Shown here: one piece after another, positions 19,543 through 27,638 of the stretch
Position numbering within the stretch: the first letter of the stretch is position 1
Layout of the letters: the number at the start of each line of letters is the position of its first letter
Source of the DNA: Paraglaciecola arctica
Lineage (GTDB): Bacteria > Pseudomonadota > Gammaproteobacteria > Enterobacterales > Alteromonadaceae
NCBI RefSeq assembly: GCF_018861065.1
Contig: NZ_JAHKQO010000006.1
Location: 62,001-126,000, forward strand
DNA length: 64,000 nucleotides
Direction: 5' to 3'
Made by a program: the position numbers and the translations under genes
The notes under the pieces: model-generated
The model's database searches: none
Told to the model about the DNA's origin: nothing
Seen by the model: the letters and a program-made list of their open reading frames with translations, nothing else

Positions 19543-21420
19543 TTAAATAACCGCAGATTGACGATAATCTTGCATCGCTTTAATCACCTTAAAAGCATCT
19601 TTTAAATGCTCTCTTTCTAACTTCGATATTGCTTTAGGATCAATGTAACTATCAACGGATTGGCCCTCACGCAACTGATTCCCTTGATGCTCTAAACGCA
19701 CAGATGTCAAAAACTCATAGGCAGCAATTAAGTTTTCGGCAGAAGCTTTGGTCAGAGATTGAGTTCCTGAACATTGGGTTAACCGCTCAACAGTATTAAC
19801 AGCTGCAATACCTTCGCTAAGGGCGTAAATTCTGGCTAAGTCAACAATTGGGGCAATGCCATTGTGTTTTAAGTCTAAAGTTGCATTGTGTTTACCGTCT
19901 TGAATTAATACAAAATCTCTGAAAAACCCCAAAGGTGGCCTTGACCTTAAAGCGTTGGCTGACATATGTGCAATAAACAAGGTACTACTTTGAGTTTTTG
20001 CGAGCATTTTCTGGCGTACATTTTCTAGTAAACTAACGTCACCATAGATGGTGCTCAAATCAAAAAACACACTACTATTTAGCAAGGCTTTTGCTGTAGG
20101 TTTATCAACCCAAAGATCAAAATACTGATGCCATTTCTTCTGTGGTTTGCGCCATTTTTTATTGGTCGCCATAATATCGCCTGGGCAATAAATAAATCCG
20201 CACTCAGCTAAACCATCACTCACAAAAGTTGCAAGTTCCTCAAACCAGTGATCATCTTCTGGTTTCATTGTGTCGCAAATAATTAGGGCGTTATCTTGGT
20301 CAGAGTGGGCAAGCTGTTCCTGTCTTGCTTGTGATCCAGCTGCTAACCAAGCATAGGGAACCGGTGCGGGGCCCAACTTTTGTTCTGCCATTTCAATTAA
20401 GCGTAGTGTAAATGCCATAGTAATTGCACTGATGCTTTTGCCAATATGGTCGGCATTTGCACCCAACTTAGTAAGCTTAAGTTGTAATTTTTTCAACAAT
20501 TTACTCACCCTAACTAACTCCGAAATAGAGCTAGCTTTATGAATAATACTGGTCATGTTAACAGCGTTATGTTCTTCGTTATTGATTAAGTCTGTGGTAC
20601 TAACCATGCCTTCAAGCTTACCGAATTTGGTTACCGGTAGGTGGTGAATATGTTTACTGGTCATGGCAATTAATGCGTCGTAGGCACTACACTTTATATC
20701 AATGGTGGCAACGTCTAGCGTCATAATGTCGCTTACTTGGTTTGAAATAGGCAAACCGACTGCAACGCAACGTCGCCTGATATCTTTGTCAGTAATGATG
20801 CCGAGTTGTGCATCGCTCGAGGGCTCAAATTGCGACATTTCATCCACAACGACTAGACAAGAAACCTCTTTGTCAGTCATTTTAATTGCTGCATCTTGAA
20901 TAGAAGCACTAGGTGAAATGGTGGCCAGTGGATAGTGATAAAAGTCAGCAACTGAGGTATGACTTGTTGAGGAGGATACAATTGCGTCCTCACTGAGTTT
21001 TTTCTTTTTGCTTTGAAGTCGTTGTTCAGATGAATTTTCTAAAAACTCAATTGCCTCAGGTGCATCGATTAGCAATGCTTTGAGCGCAATAAAATCCAAA
21101 CGATAAACGAGTGCATCCTCATCCACTATGACAGTACAAGGAGGAGTGGTTATATTTTCTTTTTGGCAGAAAATGCTGCAAACATCACCGTCACAATACT
21201 TTCCAGTTAACTCCTCATTTGCCGCTAAGTAGCGCAACGCACCTTTACGCACTAGGTACAATTGCGGGTTTTCAGTATCGGCAGATGATAAGTGTTCACC
21301 CGCCCTTAAATAACAAATGTCGATTTCTCTAACCACTTTGCCTAGCAAGGGTTCTGATAATAAATCAAAGGGTGGAATGCTTGCGACAAAAGCAGTAATT
21401 TCAGCCAACTCATCGTCCAT
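19543..21420 (-). CDS. cNMP-binding / CBS pair / DUF294 nucleotidyltransferase-like protein
   Basis: A 625-residue cytosolic regulator with four modules: a cyclic-nucleotide-binding domain (about residues 15-120), a CBS domain pair (about 160-285, with the two copies SCLVVVDE...GIITDKDIRRR and HHLPVTKFGKLEGMVSTTDL), a DUF294 nucleotidyltransferase domain (about 320-460, with GSQARQEQLAHSDQDNALI carrying the GS and DxD catalytic signature) and a DUF294 C-terminal helical domain. The family resembles the uridylyltransferase GlnD fold; the target is unknown. It is divergent from the acetate-type symporter, and a CrbR-like motif lies in the shared region. A role in sensing cAMP/adenylates during acetate growth is inference. 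Confidence 0.88.
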   Translation of the reverse strand: MDDELAEITAFVASIPPFDLLSEPLLGKVVREIDICYLRAGEHLSSADTENPQLYLVRKGALRYLAANEELTGKYCDGDVCSIFCQKENITTPPCTVIVDEDALVYRLDFIALKALLIDAPEAIEFLENSSEQRLQSKKKKLSEDAIVSSSTSHTSVADFYHYPLATISPSASIQDAAIKMTDKEVSCLVVVDEMSQFEPSSDAQLGIITDKDIRRRCVAVGLPISNQVSDIMTLDVATIDIKCSAYDALIAMTSKHIHHLPVTKFGKLEGMVSTTDLINNEEHNAVNMTSIIHKASSISELVRVSKLLKKLQLKLTKLGANADHIGKSISAITMAFTLRLIEMAEQKLGPAPVPYAWLAAGSQARQEQLAHSDQDNALIICDTMKPEDDHWFEELATFVSDGLAECGFIYCPGDIMATNKKWRKPQKKWHQYFDLWVDKPTAKALLNSSVFFDLSTIYGDVSLLENVRQKMLAKTQSSTLFIAHMSANALRSRPPLGFFRDFVLIQDGKHNATLDLKHNGIAPIVDLARIYALSEGIAAVNTVERLTQCSGTQSLTKASAENLIAAYEFLTSVRLEHQGNQLREGQSVDSYIDPKAISKLEREHLKDAFKVIKAMQDYRQSAVI

Positions 21421-21727
21421 ATTAAGACCTTTTGGTTACTTTTCTATCAGTGTTTTTATCTCGTATACAGCTAATTTGGGACGACTCAGCCACTAAGTCA
21501 ACAGGTAAAAGGTCGTATAAGACCAAGGTGGTATATCTGAAAAAAAAAAAGCTTGCTAGTGTTGACGACAGTTAGAGTTGTATATGAATTGTTAAGAGTA
21601 GTTTTTATCTTTGTAACAGGAAATACTTGACCGCATATCGATATATACACTTTTTCTCTAGAAATGAAGTTATCACAAAAACGGCGTATGTAATAAATAA
21701 AATAGCATGCAGTGCTAGGAGAATAAT
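21421..21727. promoter_or_regulatory. Divergent promoter region DUF294 gene / symporter
   Basis: 307 bp without a gene, containing a CrbR-like motif (21518-21530), a second TAAGACC half-site at 21423-21429 and a run of eleven A at 21540-21550. Both the regulator/exonuclease pair and the symporter operon should be driven from here. Confidence 0.55.
21518..21530 (-). promoter_or_regulatory. CrbR-like motif, symporter upstream region
   Basis: On the minus strand it reads CACCTTGGTCTTA, 12 of 13 bases identical to the site at 33755 upstream of acs. GGTC (21511-21514) and GACC (21521-21524) also form an inverted repeat with a 6-base spacer. Assignment to CrbR is inferred from the shared context. 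Confidence 0.55.
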
Positions 21728-21982
21728 ATGCAAAAGAAGACCACATATTGGCAGGAAAACCTGCGCCTAATTGCAATCTGTCTCGTCATTTGGTTTATCG
21801 TATCATTTGGCTTTGGTTTGTTATTAGTAGAACCACTGAACGAGTTTCGTCTTGGTGGATACAAGCTCGGATTCTGGTTCGCACAGCAGGGTTCAATTTA
21901 TATTTTTGTCGCTTTGATTTTTTGGTATGGCTATAAAATGAATAGTCTCGACAAAAAATATCAGTCTGAGGATGAATCATAA
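21728..21982 (+). CDS. DUF4212 small subunit of sodium:solute symporter
   Basis: An 84-residue inner-membrane protein with two helices (about residues 15-37 and 48-70), matching the DUF4212/small-subunit family that accompanies VC_2705-type symporters. Signatures: YWQENLRLIAICLVIWFIVSF and FRLGGYKLGFWFAQQGS. A GGAG ribosome site lies 7 bases upstream. Its stop overlaps the ATG of the large subunit by one base (TAATG), so translation is coupled and equal amounts of both proteins are likely. Confidence 0.92.
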   Translation: MQKKTTYWQENLRLIAICLVIWFIVSFGFGLLLVEPLNEFRLGGYKLGFWFAQQGSIYIFVALIFWYGYKMNSLDKKYQSEDES

Positions 21983-23718
21983 TGGATGAATTAAAACTTT
22001 ATACCTATATCGCAGTCTTTGGTACTTTCACCTTATATTTCGCTATAGCTTGGTGGGCTAGAGCCGCATCAACCAGTGACTTTTATGTCGCAGGTGGTGG
22101 CGTAACCCCCATGCAAAACGGCATGGCTATCGGTGCCGATTGGATGAGTGCAGCGTCATTTATCTCTATGGCAGGTTTGATTGCCTTTTTAGGATATGGG
22201 GGTTCTGTATTCTTAATGGGGTGGACTGGTGGTTATGTGTTATTAGCGATGTTACTCGCTCCCTACATGCGCAAACACGGTAAGTTTACCGTACCTGAAT
22301 TTATCTCGGATCGTTATTATTCGAAAACAGCGCGCATCGTTGCCGTTGTTTGTTTAATTCTTGCTTCGTTAACCTATATCATCGGGCAGATGAAAGGGGT
22401 CGGAGTGGCTTTCTCGCGATTCTTAGAAGTCGACTATGGACTAGGTTTAGGCATAGGTATGGCCGTTGTATGGTTCTATGCCGTGCTCGGTGGTATGAAA
22501 GGGATTACCTATACACAAATAGCACAATACGTTGTGATGATTTTTGCTTACACCATTCCTGCGGTATTTATCTCTTTCCAACTAACCGGTAATCCCATAC
22601 CGCAACTTGGCTTAGGTTCAACACTGGCCGATGGCAGTGGCATATATTTGCTTGATAAGCTGGACTTAGTTGTGACTGAATTAGGCTTTAAAGAATACAC
22701 CACAAGCAACATGAACGGTTCATTAGATATGTTTGCGTACACCATGTCACTAATGATTGGTACTGCTGGTTTGCCGCACGTTATTATGCGCTTCTTCACT
22801 GTTCCCTCGGCACAAGCCGCCCGTTCTTCGGCAGGTTATGCGTTAGTTTTCATCGCACTGTTATATACAGTTGCTCCCGCTGTTGGTGCGATGGCCCGTC
22901 TAAATTTGATGAATACAATTGAGCCAACAGCCGGTCAACATTTGGAGTATGAAAAACGTCCGCAATGGTTTAAAGATTGGGAAAAAACAGGCTTATTAGA
23001 ATTTGAAGATAAAAATGGTGACGGTAAAATTCAATATTCTGCTGACAAAACGACTAATGAAATGGTCAAGGTTGACAATGATATTATGGTACTAGCGAAT
23101 CCTGCTATTGCTAACTTACCTAACTGGGTCATTGCATTAGTAGCCGCTGGCGGTTTAGCTGCTGCACTGTCTACCGCCGCTGGATTGTTACTGGCTATTT
23201 CGTCCTCCATTTCTCATGATTTAATGAAAGGTGTATTGACACCAGATATGACTGAGAAAAGCGAGTTACTGGCTGGGCGTATAGTCATGACATTGGCTAT
23301 TTTAGTGTCCGGTTACTTGGGGTTGCATCCGCCTGGGTTTGCCGCAGGAACGGTGGCGCTGGCATTTGGTTTGGCCGCTGCGTCAATATTCCCTGCACTC
23401 ATGATGGGAATATTCTCTAAAAAGATGAGTGGCACCGCAGCAGTAGCAGGTATGTGTTCTGGTATAGGTATTACAATGCTTTACGTATTCCAACACAAAG
23501 GTATTATGTTTATTCCAGGCACATCCTTCTTGGGTGATATGGCGCCAAACTGGTTCTTTGGGATTTCACCCAATGCATTTGGTGTAGTGGGCGCAATCGT
23601 TAACTTTGGTATCGCGTTTGTGGTACTTCAGTTTACAGGACCCGCACCTAAATATGTGCAAGACTTGGTTGAAAACATGCGTAGCCCAGGTGGTACAGGC
23701 GCAATCAGCCACCACTAA
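21982..23718 (+). CDS. Acetate-type sodium:solute symporter (VC_2705 subfamily)
   Basis: A 578-residue SSS-family transporter related to ActP, probably importing acetate or another short carboxylate with sodium. It has the SSS pattern of about 13 helices, with STSDFYVAGGGVTPMQNGMA and IGADWMSAASFISMAG at the N-terminus and ALSTAAGLLLAISSSISHDL in the later half. A soluble loop of about 60 residues (roughly 315-375) contains DKNGDGKIQYSAD, which reads like an EF-hand-type calcium-binding loop (DxNxDGxI) and is characteristic of this subfamily. Small subunit encoded immediately upstream; operon closed by the terminator at 23738. Confidence 0.93.
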   Translation: MDELKLYTYIAVFGTFTLYFAIAWWARAASTSDFYVAGGGVTPMQNGMAIGADWMSAASFISMAGLIAFLGYGGSVFLMGWTGGYVLLAMLLAPYMRKHGKFTVPEFISDRYYSKTARIVAVVCLILASLTYIIGQMKGVGVAFSRFLEVDYGLGLGIGMAVVWFYAVLGGMKGITYTQIAQYVVMIFAYTIPAVFISFQLTGNPIPQLGLGSTLADGSGIYLLDKLDLVVTELGFKEYTTSNMNGSLDMFAYTMSLMIGTAGLPHVIMRFFTVPSAQAARSSAGYALVFIALLYTVAPAVGAMARLNLMNTIEPTAGQHLEYEKRPQWFKDWEKTGLLEFEDKNGDGKIQYSADKTTNEMVKVDNDIMVLANPAIANLPNWVIALVAAGGLAAALSTAAGLLLAISSSISHDLMKGVLTPDMTEKSELLAGRIVMTLAILVSGYLGLHPPGFAAGTVALAFGLAAASIFPALMMGIFSKKMSGTAAVAGMCSGIGITMLYVFQHKGIMFIPGTSFLGDMAPNWFFGISPNAFGVVGAIVNFGIAFVVLQFTGPAPKYVQDLVENMRSPGGTGAISHH

Positions 23719-23737
23719 ATGTTATTCTAAACAGTCT

Positions 23738-23774
23738 AAAGGCTGAAGAGTCATTCTCTTTAGCCTTTGTTTTT
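23738..23774 (+). terminator. Terminator of the symporter operon
   Basis: A stem AAAGGCT plus AAGAG pairs with CTCTT plus AGCCTTT (one-base bulges, loop TCATT), followed by GTTTTT, 20 bp after the symporter stop. Its T-tail is also the left end of the 58-bp palindrome. Confidence 0.85.
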
Positions 23775-23825
23775 ATTAATTTTATAGACAGTGTTCGAAC
23801 ACTGTCTATAAAATTAATAAAAACA
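23768..23825. repeat. Perfect 58-bp palindrome without spacer
   Basis: Arms of 29 bases (23768-23796 and 23797-23825) are exact reverse complements with no loop; the centre is GTGTTCGAACAC. The outer parts are T-rich then A-rich, so an RNA hairpin could terminate transcription in both directions. It is far longer and more perfect than ordinary terminators. Confidence 0.9.
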
Positions 23826-23880
23826 CTGTGGTTTAATGTTCGATCTTCACCCTTAATTAACGCGATAAAAAAGATAAAAA

Positions 23881-24318
23881 ATGAATAAACATACAAGAAC
23901 GGCATTGATGGTGGCACCAATTTTGGCTGTAATTGGATATATTGCTGCTGATTATTATGAAGAGGGCTTAGCTGAAGAAGAAAAAGTGATCCAGCTATTA
24001 CCTGTTGAAAACTGTGATGTCATCAATCAAAAGTGCATCCTGAAATCCGGTGATTTCGAAGTAAATATCTTCGACAAAAATAATTTTACAACGGTCAATT
24101 CGACTTTTCCGTTGGACAGCGCAACACTGTTTTTGGTAGATGAGAATAACCAATCCACTCCCTATCCCTTAGGTATGATTCAAAGTCCGTATTACTGGCA
24201 TGCAGAAACGGATTTGAGAAAGTTAATCGGTCGCTCGGGACAAAGTTACACGCTGCGTCTAATCGCCAATATTAAAGGAGGAAGGTATATCTCAGAGTTT
24301 CATACCTATACGAAATAA
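23881..24318 (+). CDS. Hypothetical membrane-anchored periplasmic protein
   Basis: A 145-residue protein with an N-terminal signal anchor (about residues 7-25, ALMVAPILAVIGYIAADYY) and a soluble domain that looks all-beta, with two cysteines (about residues 45 and 52 in ENCDVINQKCILKSGDF) that could form a disulfide outside the membrane. The spacing fits an immunoglobulin-like or FixH-like small domain, but I cannot assign a family. The ribosome site is poor (only AAGATAAAAA precedes the ATG). It stands alone, 55 bp after the palindrome. Confidence 0.65.
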   Translation: MNKHTRTALMVAPILAVIGYIAADYYEEGLAEEEKVIQLLPVENCDVINQKCILKSGDFEVNIFDKNNFTTVNSTFPLDSATLFLVDENNQSTPYPLGMIQSPYYWHAETDLRKLIGRSGQSYTLRLIANIKGGRYISEFHTYTK

Positions 24319-24442
24319 CCTTGCATAAGCACTGTTATGCCTAGTATTAAGAATACCGGCAAACATCAATGTCTGACATTTGAACAGCGAAAAATGATAC
24401 TTGGACTCAGTATTTTTAACCATCAATATCATTGGCTGTAAT

Positions 24443-25366
24443 CTAACTAGCAAGTACTTTTACATGTGCCACCACACTTCTCGCTAGTGCACTGAGTGCA
24501 TATCCACCTTCTAACACTGATACTATTTTACCATTACAGTGTTTATCAGCCAGAGTTTTAAGCTGTTCAGTGATCCACATGTAGTCGTCTTCAACCAGAC
24601 AAAGTTGCCCCATTTCGTCTTCTGCGTGGGAGTCAAAACCGGCTGAGATAAAAATCATTTGAGGCTTAAACTCATCGATGGCGGTAAACCAATGTTTTAC
24701 TCTCTCACGGTAATCAACACCTTTAGTACCAGCTGGAATAGGCACATTAATAATGCCGTCTCGACAAGGTTCGTCGCCGCTAAAAGGATAAAATGGATGC
24801 TGAAACGACGAACAAAATAACACTCGCTCGTCATCTTTTATGATGTCTTGAGTACCGTCACCGTGATGTACATCAAAATCGACAATGGCTACACGCTCTA
24901 ACGCATATTTTTCTAAAGCGTGCATCACACCTACAGCAACATTGTTAAAGATACAAAAACCTGATGATTTGCCACGACTCGCATGATGACCCGGTGGTCG
25001 TACAGCACAAAACGCCCTTTTGGTATTATTTGACATCACTAGGTCAACAGCATCAACAACCGCACCGGCAGCATAGAGAGCAGCGTCTAAACTTTTGTCC
25101 ATCATAATGGTGTCATCGTCTAACCATACTCTTTCGCCTTTTTCCTTTGGGGCGCGATCAAAAACACTCTTAACAAATACTTTATCGTGAGCACGTTCTA
25201 AAGCCGATATTTGCACAGGTTTTGCGTCAGCAAAGCGCAATACATATTCCAATCCAGATGATATAAACTGGTCATTAATTTTGAACATTCTCGCAGGTTG
25301 TTCAGGGTGTTCGTTCCCCATGTTGTGCAAGTTACACTTATAACTGCTTAAAATGGTCACTGTCAC
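24443..25366 (-). CDS. Histone-deacetylase-family deacetylase (AcuC/class II type)
   Basis: A 307-residue zinc-dependent deacetylase. The catalytic His pair is in RPPGHHA (His127, His128), zinc ligands are Asp165 and His167 in VDFDVHHGDG and Asp245 in ISAGFDSH, and the C-terminal EGGYAL carries the glycine loop and active-site Tyr. The family includes AcuC, which deacetylates acetyl-CoA synthetase in Bacillus, as well as acetylpolyamine and small-molecule deacetylases. The start overlaps the end of the CoA-transferase/GNAT gene by 4 bp (ATGA), so both are made from one message. With a GNAT partner and acs in the neighbourhood, an Acs-deacetylase role is attractive but unproven. Confidence 0.9.
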   Translation of the reverse strand: MTVTILSSYKCNLHNMGNEHPEQPARMFKINDQFISSGLEYVLRFADAKPVQISALERAHDKVFVKSVFDRAPKEKGERVWLDDDTIMMDKSLDAALYAAGAVVDAVDLVMSNNTKRAFCAVRPPGHHASRGKSSGFCIFNNVAVGVMHALEKYALERVAIVDFDVHHGDGTQDIIKDDERVLFCSSFQHPFYPFSGDEPCRDGIINVPIPAGTKGVDYRERVKHWFTAIDEFKPQMIFISAGFDSHAEDEMGQLCLVEDDYMWITEQLKTLADKHCNGKIVSVLEGGYALSALARSVVAHVKVLAS

Positions 25367-27246
25367 TGCAACTCTCCATGACTAACATTATCTGAGTTTG
25401 TATTGGAATTTAAGTATTTGGTCAGTTCTATTTCGCCAGGTTCTGAATCTAGTGAACGTACAAAACCGAATTGCTCAAACACCGAAATCATTGGAAGATT
25501 GTTATTTTTTACCAAGGCAAACATCGTTTTAAGCCCACGTTTTTCGGCAATGTTTATCATGGCTTTTAACAATCGACTCGCCATACCCTTGCCTTGGTTG
25601 GTCTCTCGAGTGACAAACGCCACTTCACACGAATTTTGTTGCGGGTATAAATAATAACGTCCGACTGCTTCTAAACGCACCTTAGATCCGTCTTGACGAA
25701 CTATAGTTAAGGCCACATCTTTGCTTTGATCGACGCTAACAAGATCACAGGACTTTTCTCTTGTCATTGGCCCTGGTACAAAGTTATAACGCAAATTTAT
25801 GGTCTCTTTGGTGTGGGAATAAAAGAACTCTTGCAAGCGACGCTCGTCTGAAGGGTTTAAAGGCCGCAAATAAAAACGTTGGTTTTCAATTTGAATCCGA
25901 GAAATCTGCATTTCTCCAAGTTCAGGAATATCGGTTGGCGTTTGTTTTTGGTAATCAGGTACCCAGAACTGTTTTCGTATTTGTGCAAGCAGTTCATCTC
26001 TAAACTTTGGATGGGCAACACGAATTAATTCGAGAGCTCGCTCACGCACACTTTTGCCTTGTAAACTCGCAATACCGAACTCAGTCACAACAAAATGAAC
26101 ATTGCCTCGAGATGTCACCACACCGGCGCCTTCAGATAAGGTAGCCACAATACGCGAAACTTCACCATTTTTGGCCGTCGAAGGTAAAGCGATAATAGGC
26201 TTGCCATTTTTACTTTTGGAGGCACCAGTTACAAAATCAACCTGACCGCCAATACCGCTGTAAAATCGATATCCAATAGAGTCCGCCACAACTTGTCCGC
26301 TTAAATCGACCTCAAGCGCGCTGTTGATAGCGACCATATTGTCGTTTTTGGCAATATTTGTAGGTTTATTGACATAGGCCGAAGGATAAAATTCAACATG
26401 TGGGTTCATGTTGACAAAATCGTAGAGTTTTTGGCTACCGAAACAAAAACTCACCACTGTTTTCCCTGGGTGAAAGGTTTTATATCTGTTGTTGACTATA
26501 CCCCGCTGAATAAGATCTACCACTCCGTCACTTATCATTTCAGAGTGAATACCTAAGTTTTTGTGTTGATATAAATAACGCGTCACTGCATCGGGGATTT
26601 TTCCTATGCCCAATTGCAAGGTAGCGCCATCGTCTATTAACATTGCCGAGTATTGACCGATACGATCAATAATTTTGGTTGCTTGTGGCAAGTCAACTTC
26701 TGGTAGTTTTTGTTCACACTCGATAAATGCACTAAATTCACTAATGTGTAAAAATGAATGTCCACAGGTTCTGGGCATTAACGGATTGACTTGAGCAATA
26801 ATATGCTTGGCAGCTCTTGCCGCTGACATCACTACATCGACCGACACCCCCAGCGAACAATAACCTAACTCGTCGGGTGGCGAGACCATAATTAAAGCCG
26901 CATCGAGTGGTAAAGTGTCATCAGTAAACAAACTTGATATTTCCGATAAAAAGCACGGTGTATAGTCGGCACGGCCTTCATCAACAGCTTTCCTAATTAA
27001 GCTACCGTGAATAAAGAAAGTATTGATTTTGAACCTAGCGGTATACTCAGGCAAAGCCCATTTGTTATCAGACAATGTACTTATGTGTGTCAATTCAATA
27101 TCGGTTAAGGCTTTAGCATCATCAATGAGGCTATCTATTAAAGCATTTGGCACGCCGGCATTCGAGCCAATAAACACGCGATTACCCGAACTGAGTAAGC
27201 TATGCCAATCAACTTTTTTTGTGCACTGATATTTAGACAATTGCAT
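25363..27246 (-). CDS. Acetyl-CoA hydrolase/CoA-transferase fused to a GNAT acetyltransferase
   Basis: A 627-residue two-module protein. Residues 1-440 form an acetyl-CoA hydrolase/4-hydroxybutyrate CoA-transferase-type enzyme with GIHSEM carrying the likely catalytic Glu236, followed by the C-terminal transferase signature VVTEFGIASLQGKSVRERA. Residues 455-610 are a GNAT domain beginning RFYLRPLNPSDERRLQEFF, with the acetyl-CoA pyrophosphate loop NQGKGMASRLL and NNLPMISVFEQFGF. The layout parallels the protein acetyltransferase Pat, in which a GNAT domain is joined to an acyl-CoA-binding enzyme. It is the first gene of an operon with the deacetylase and is divergent from crbS. Confidence 0.9.
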   Translation of the reverse strand: MQLSKYQCTKKVDWHSLLSSGNRVFIGSNAGVPNALIDSLIDDAKALTDIELTHISTLSDNKWALPEYTARFKINTFFIHGSLIRKAVDEGRADYTPCFLSEISSLFTDDTLPLDAALIMVSPPDELGYCSLGVSVDVVMSAARAAKHIIAQVNPLMPRTCGHSFLHISEFSAFIECEQKLPEVDLPQATKIIDRIGQYSAMLIDDGATLQLGIGKIPDAVTRYLYQHKNLGIHSEMISDGVVDLIQRGIVNNRYKTFHPGKTVVSFCFGSQKLYDFVNMNPHVEFYPSAYVNKPTNIAKNDNMVAINSALEVDLSGQVVADSIGYRFYSGIGGQVDFVTGASKSKNGKPIIALPSTAKNGEVSRIVATLSEGAGVVTSRGNVHFVVTEFGIASLQGKSVRERALELIRVAHPKFRDELLAQIRKQFWVPDYQKQTPTDIPELGEMQISRIQIENQRFYLRPLNPSDERRLQEFFYSHTKETINLRYNFVPGPMTREKSCDLVSVDQSKDVALTIVRQDGSKVRLEAVGRYYLYPQQNSCEVAFVTRETNQGKGMASRLLKAMINIAEKRGLKTMFALVKNNNLPMISVFEQFGFVRSLDSEPGEIELTKYLNSNTNSDNVSHGELQ

Positions 27247-27490
27247 ATAAACGACTCTAGCGACAAATTTAAAGTAACAATCTTACCAATAATAGCGGCC
27301 AATTTTTTTGATCTAGAGCAGCTACGTTATTTATTTTGGCCTACGACACACGAAAGATAATCGCGAAACGATTTTAAGTTTAGTTAAATCTAGATTTTGG
27401 TACAGATCGCGTAACAGTTCTAGTTGTCACTAAGCAAATGTCTTGTCGCTACAAACTACACCTTTTTAATTTAATCGGATCCTGCCAACT

Positions 27491-27525
27491 AAACACTAAA
27501 CAGTAAACAGTAAACAGTAAACAGT
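27491..27525. repeat. Tandem 7-bp repeat (AAACAGT), five units
   Basis: Five head-to-tail heptamers: one AAACACT followed by four exact AAACAGT units. It sits 36 bp from the CrbR-like site, in the divergent promoter region. Confidence 0.95.
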
Positions 27526-27560
27526 CTTTAGTTTCCCCTCGAAACAACGAAAGTCAATGA

Positions 27561-27573
27561 GACCAAGGTCTTA
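27561..27573 (+). promoter_or_regulatory. CrbR-like motif upstream of crbS
   Basis: GACCAAGGTCTTA, forming the pseudo-palindrome AGACC-AA-GGTCT with the preceding AGA context; it lies 66-78 bp before the crbS start. It differs from the acs site at 33755 only at the two central A/T positions. Confidence 0.6.
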
Positions 27574-27638
27574 GTAAGAAAGCGGATAAAGCTGTGGTAC
27601 AGTCATAAAATCTATTTTTCAATTGTGAAAGGATGAGT

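Larger units (their letters stand above)
27247..27638. promoter_or_regulatory. Divergent promoter region CoA-transferase-GNAT / crbS
   Basis: About 390 bp without a gene. It contains the tandem AAACAGT repeat (27491-27525) and a CrbR-like site (27561-27573) and should carry promoters for both units. Confidence 0.55.

Noticed and set aside
21498-21776. 92-codon minus-strand frame in the symporter promoter region
   Set aside because: Cys/Tyr/Phe-rich composition, no ribosome site, and it overlaps regulatory DNA and the start of the DUF4212 gene.
23705-23920. 71-codon minus-strand frame across the palindrome
   Set aside because: It runs through a terminator and the palindrome, and the residues reflect those structures.
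24323-24340. GCATAA/TTATGC hairpin as terminator of the gene at 23881
   Set aside because: Only a 6-bp stem and no T-run; too weak to annotate.
27491-27525. CRISPR-like repeat
   Set aside because: Units are 7 bp and directly adjacent without spacers; no cas genes are near.
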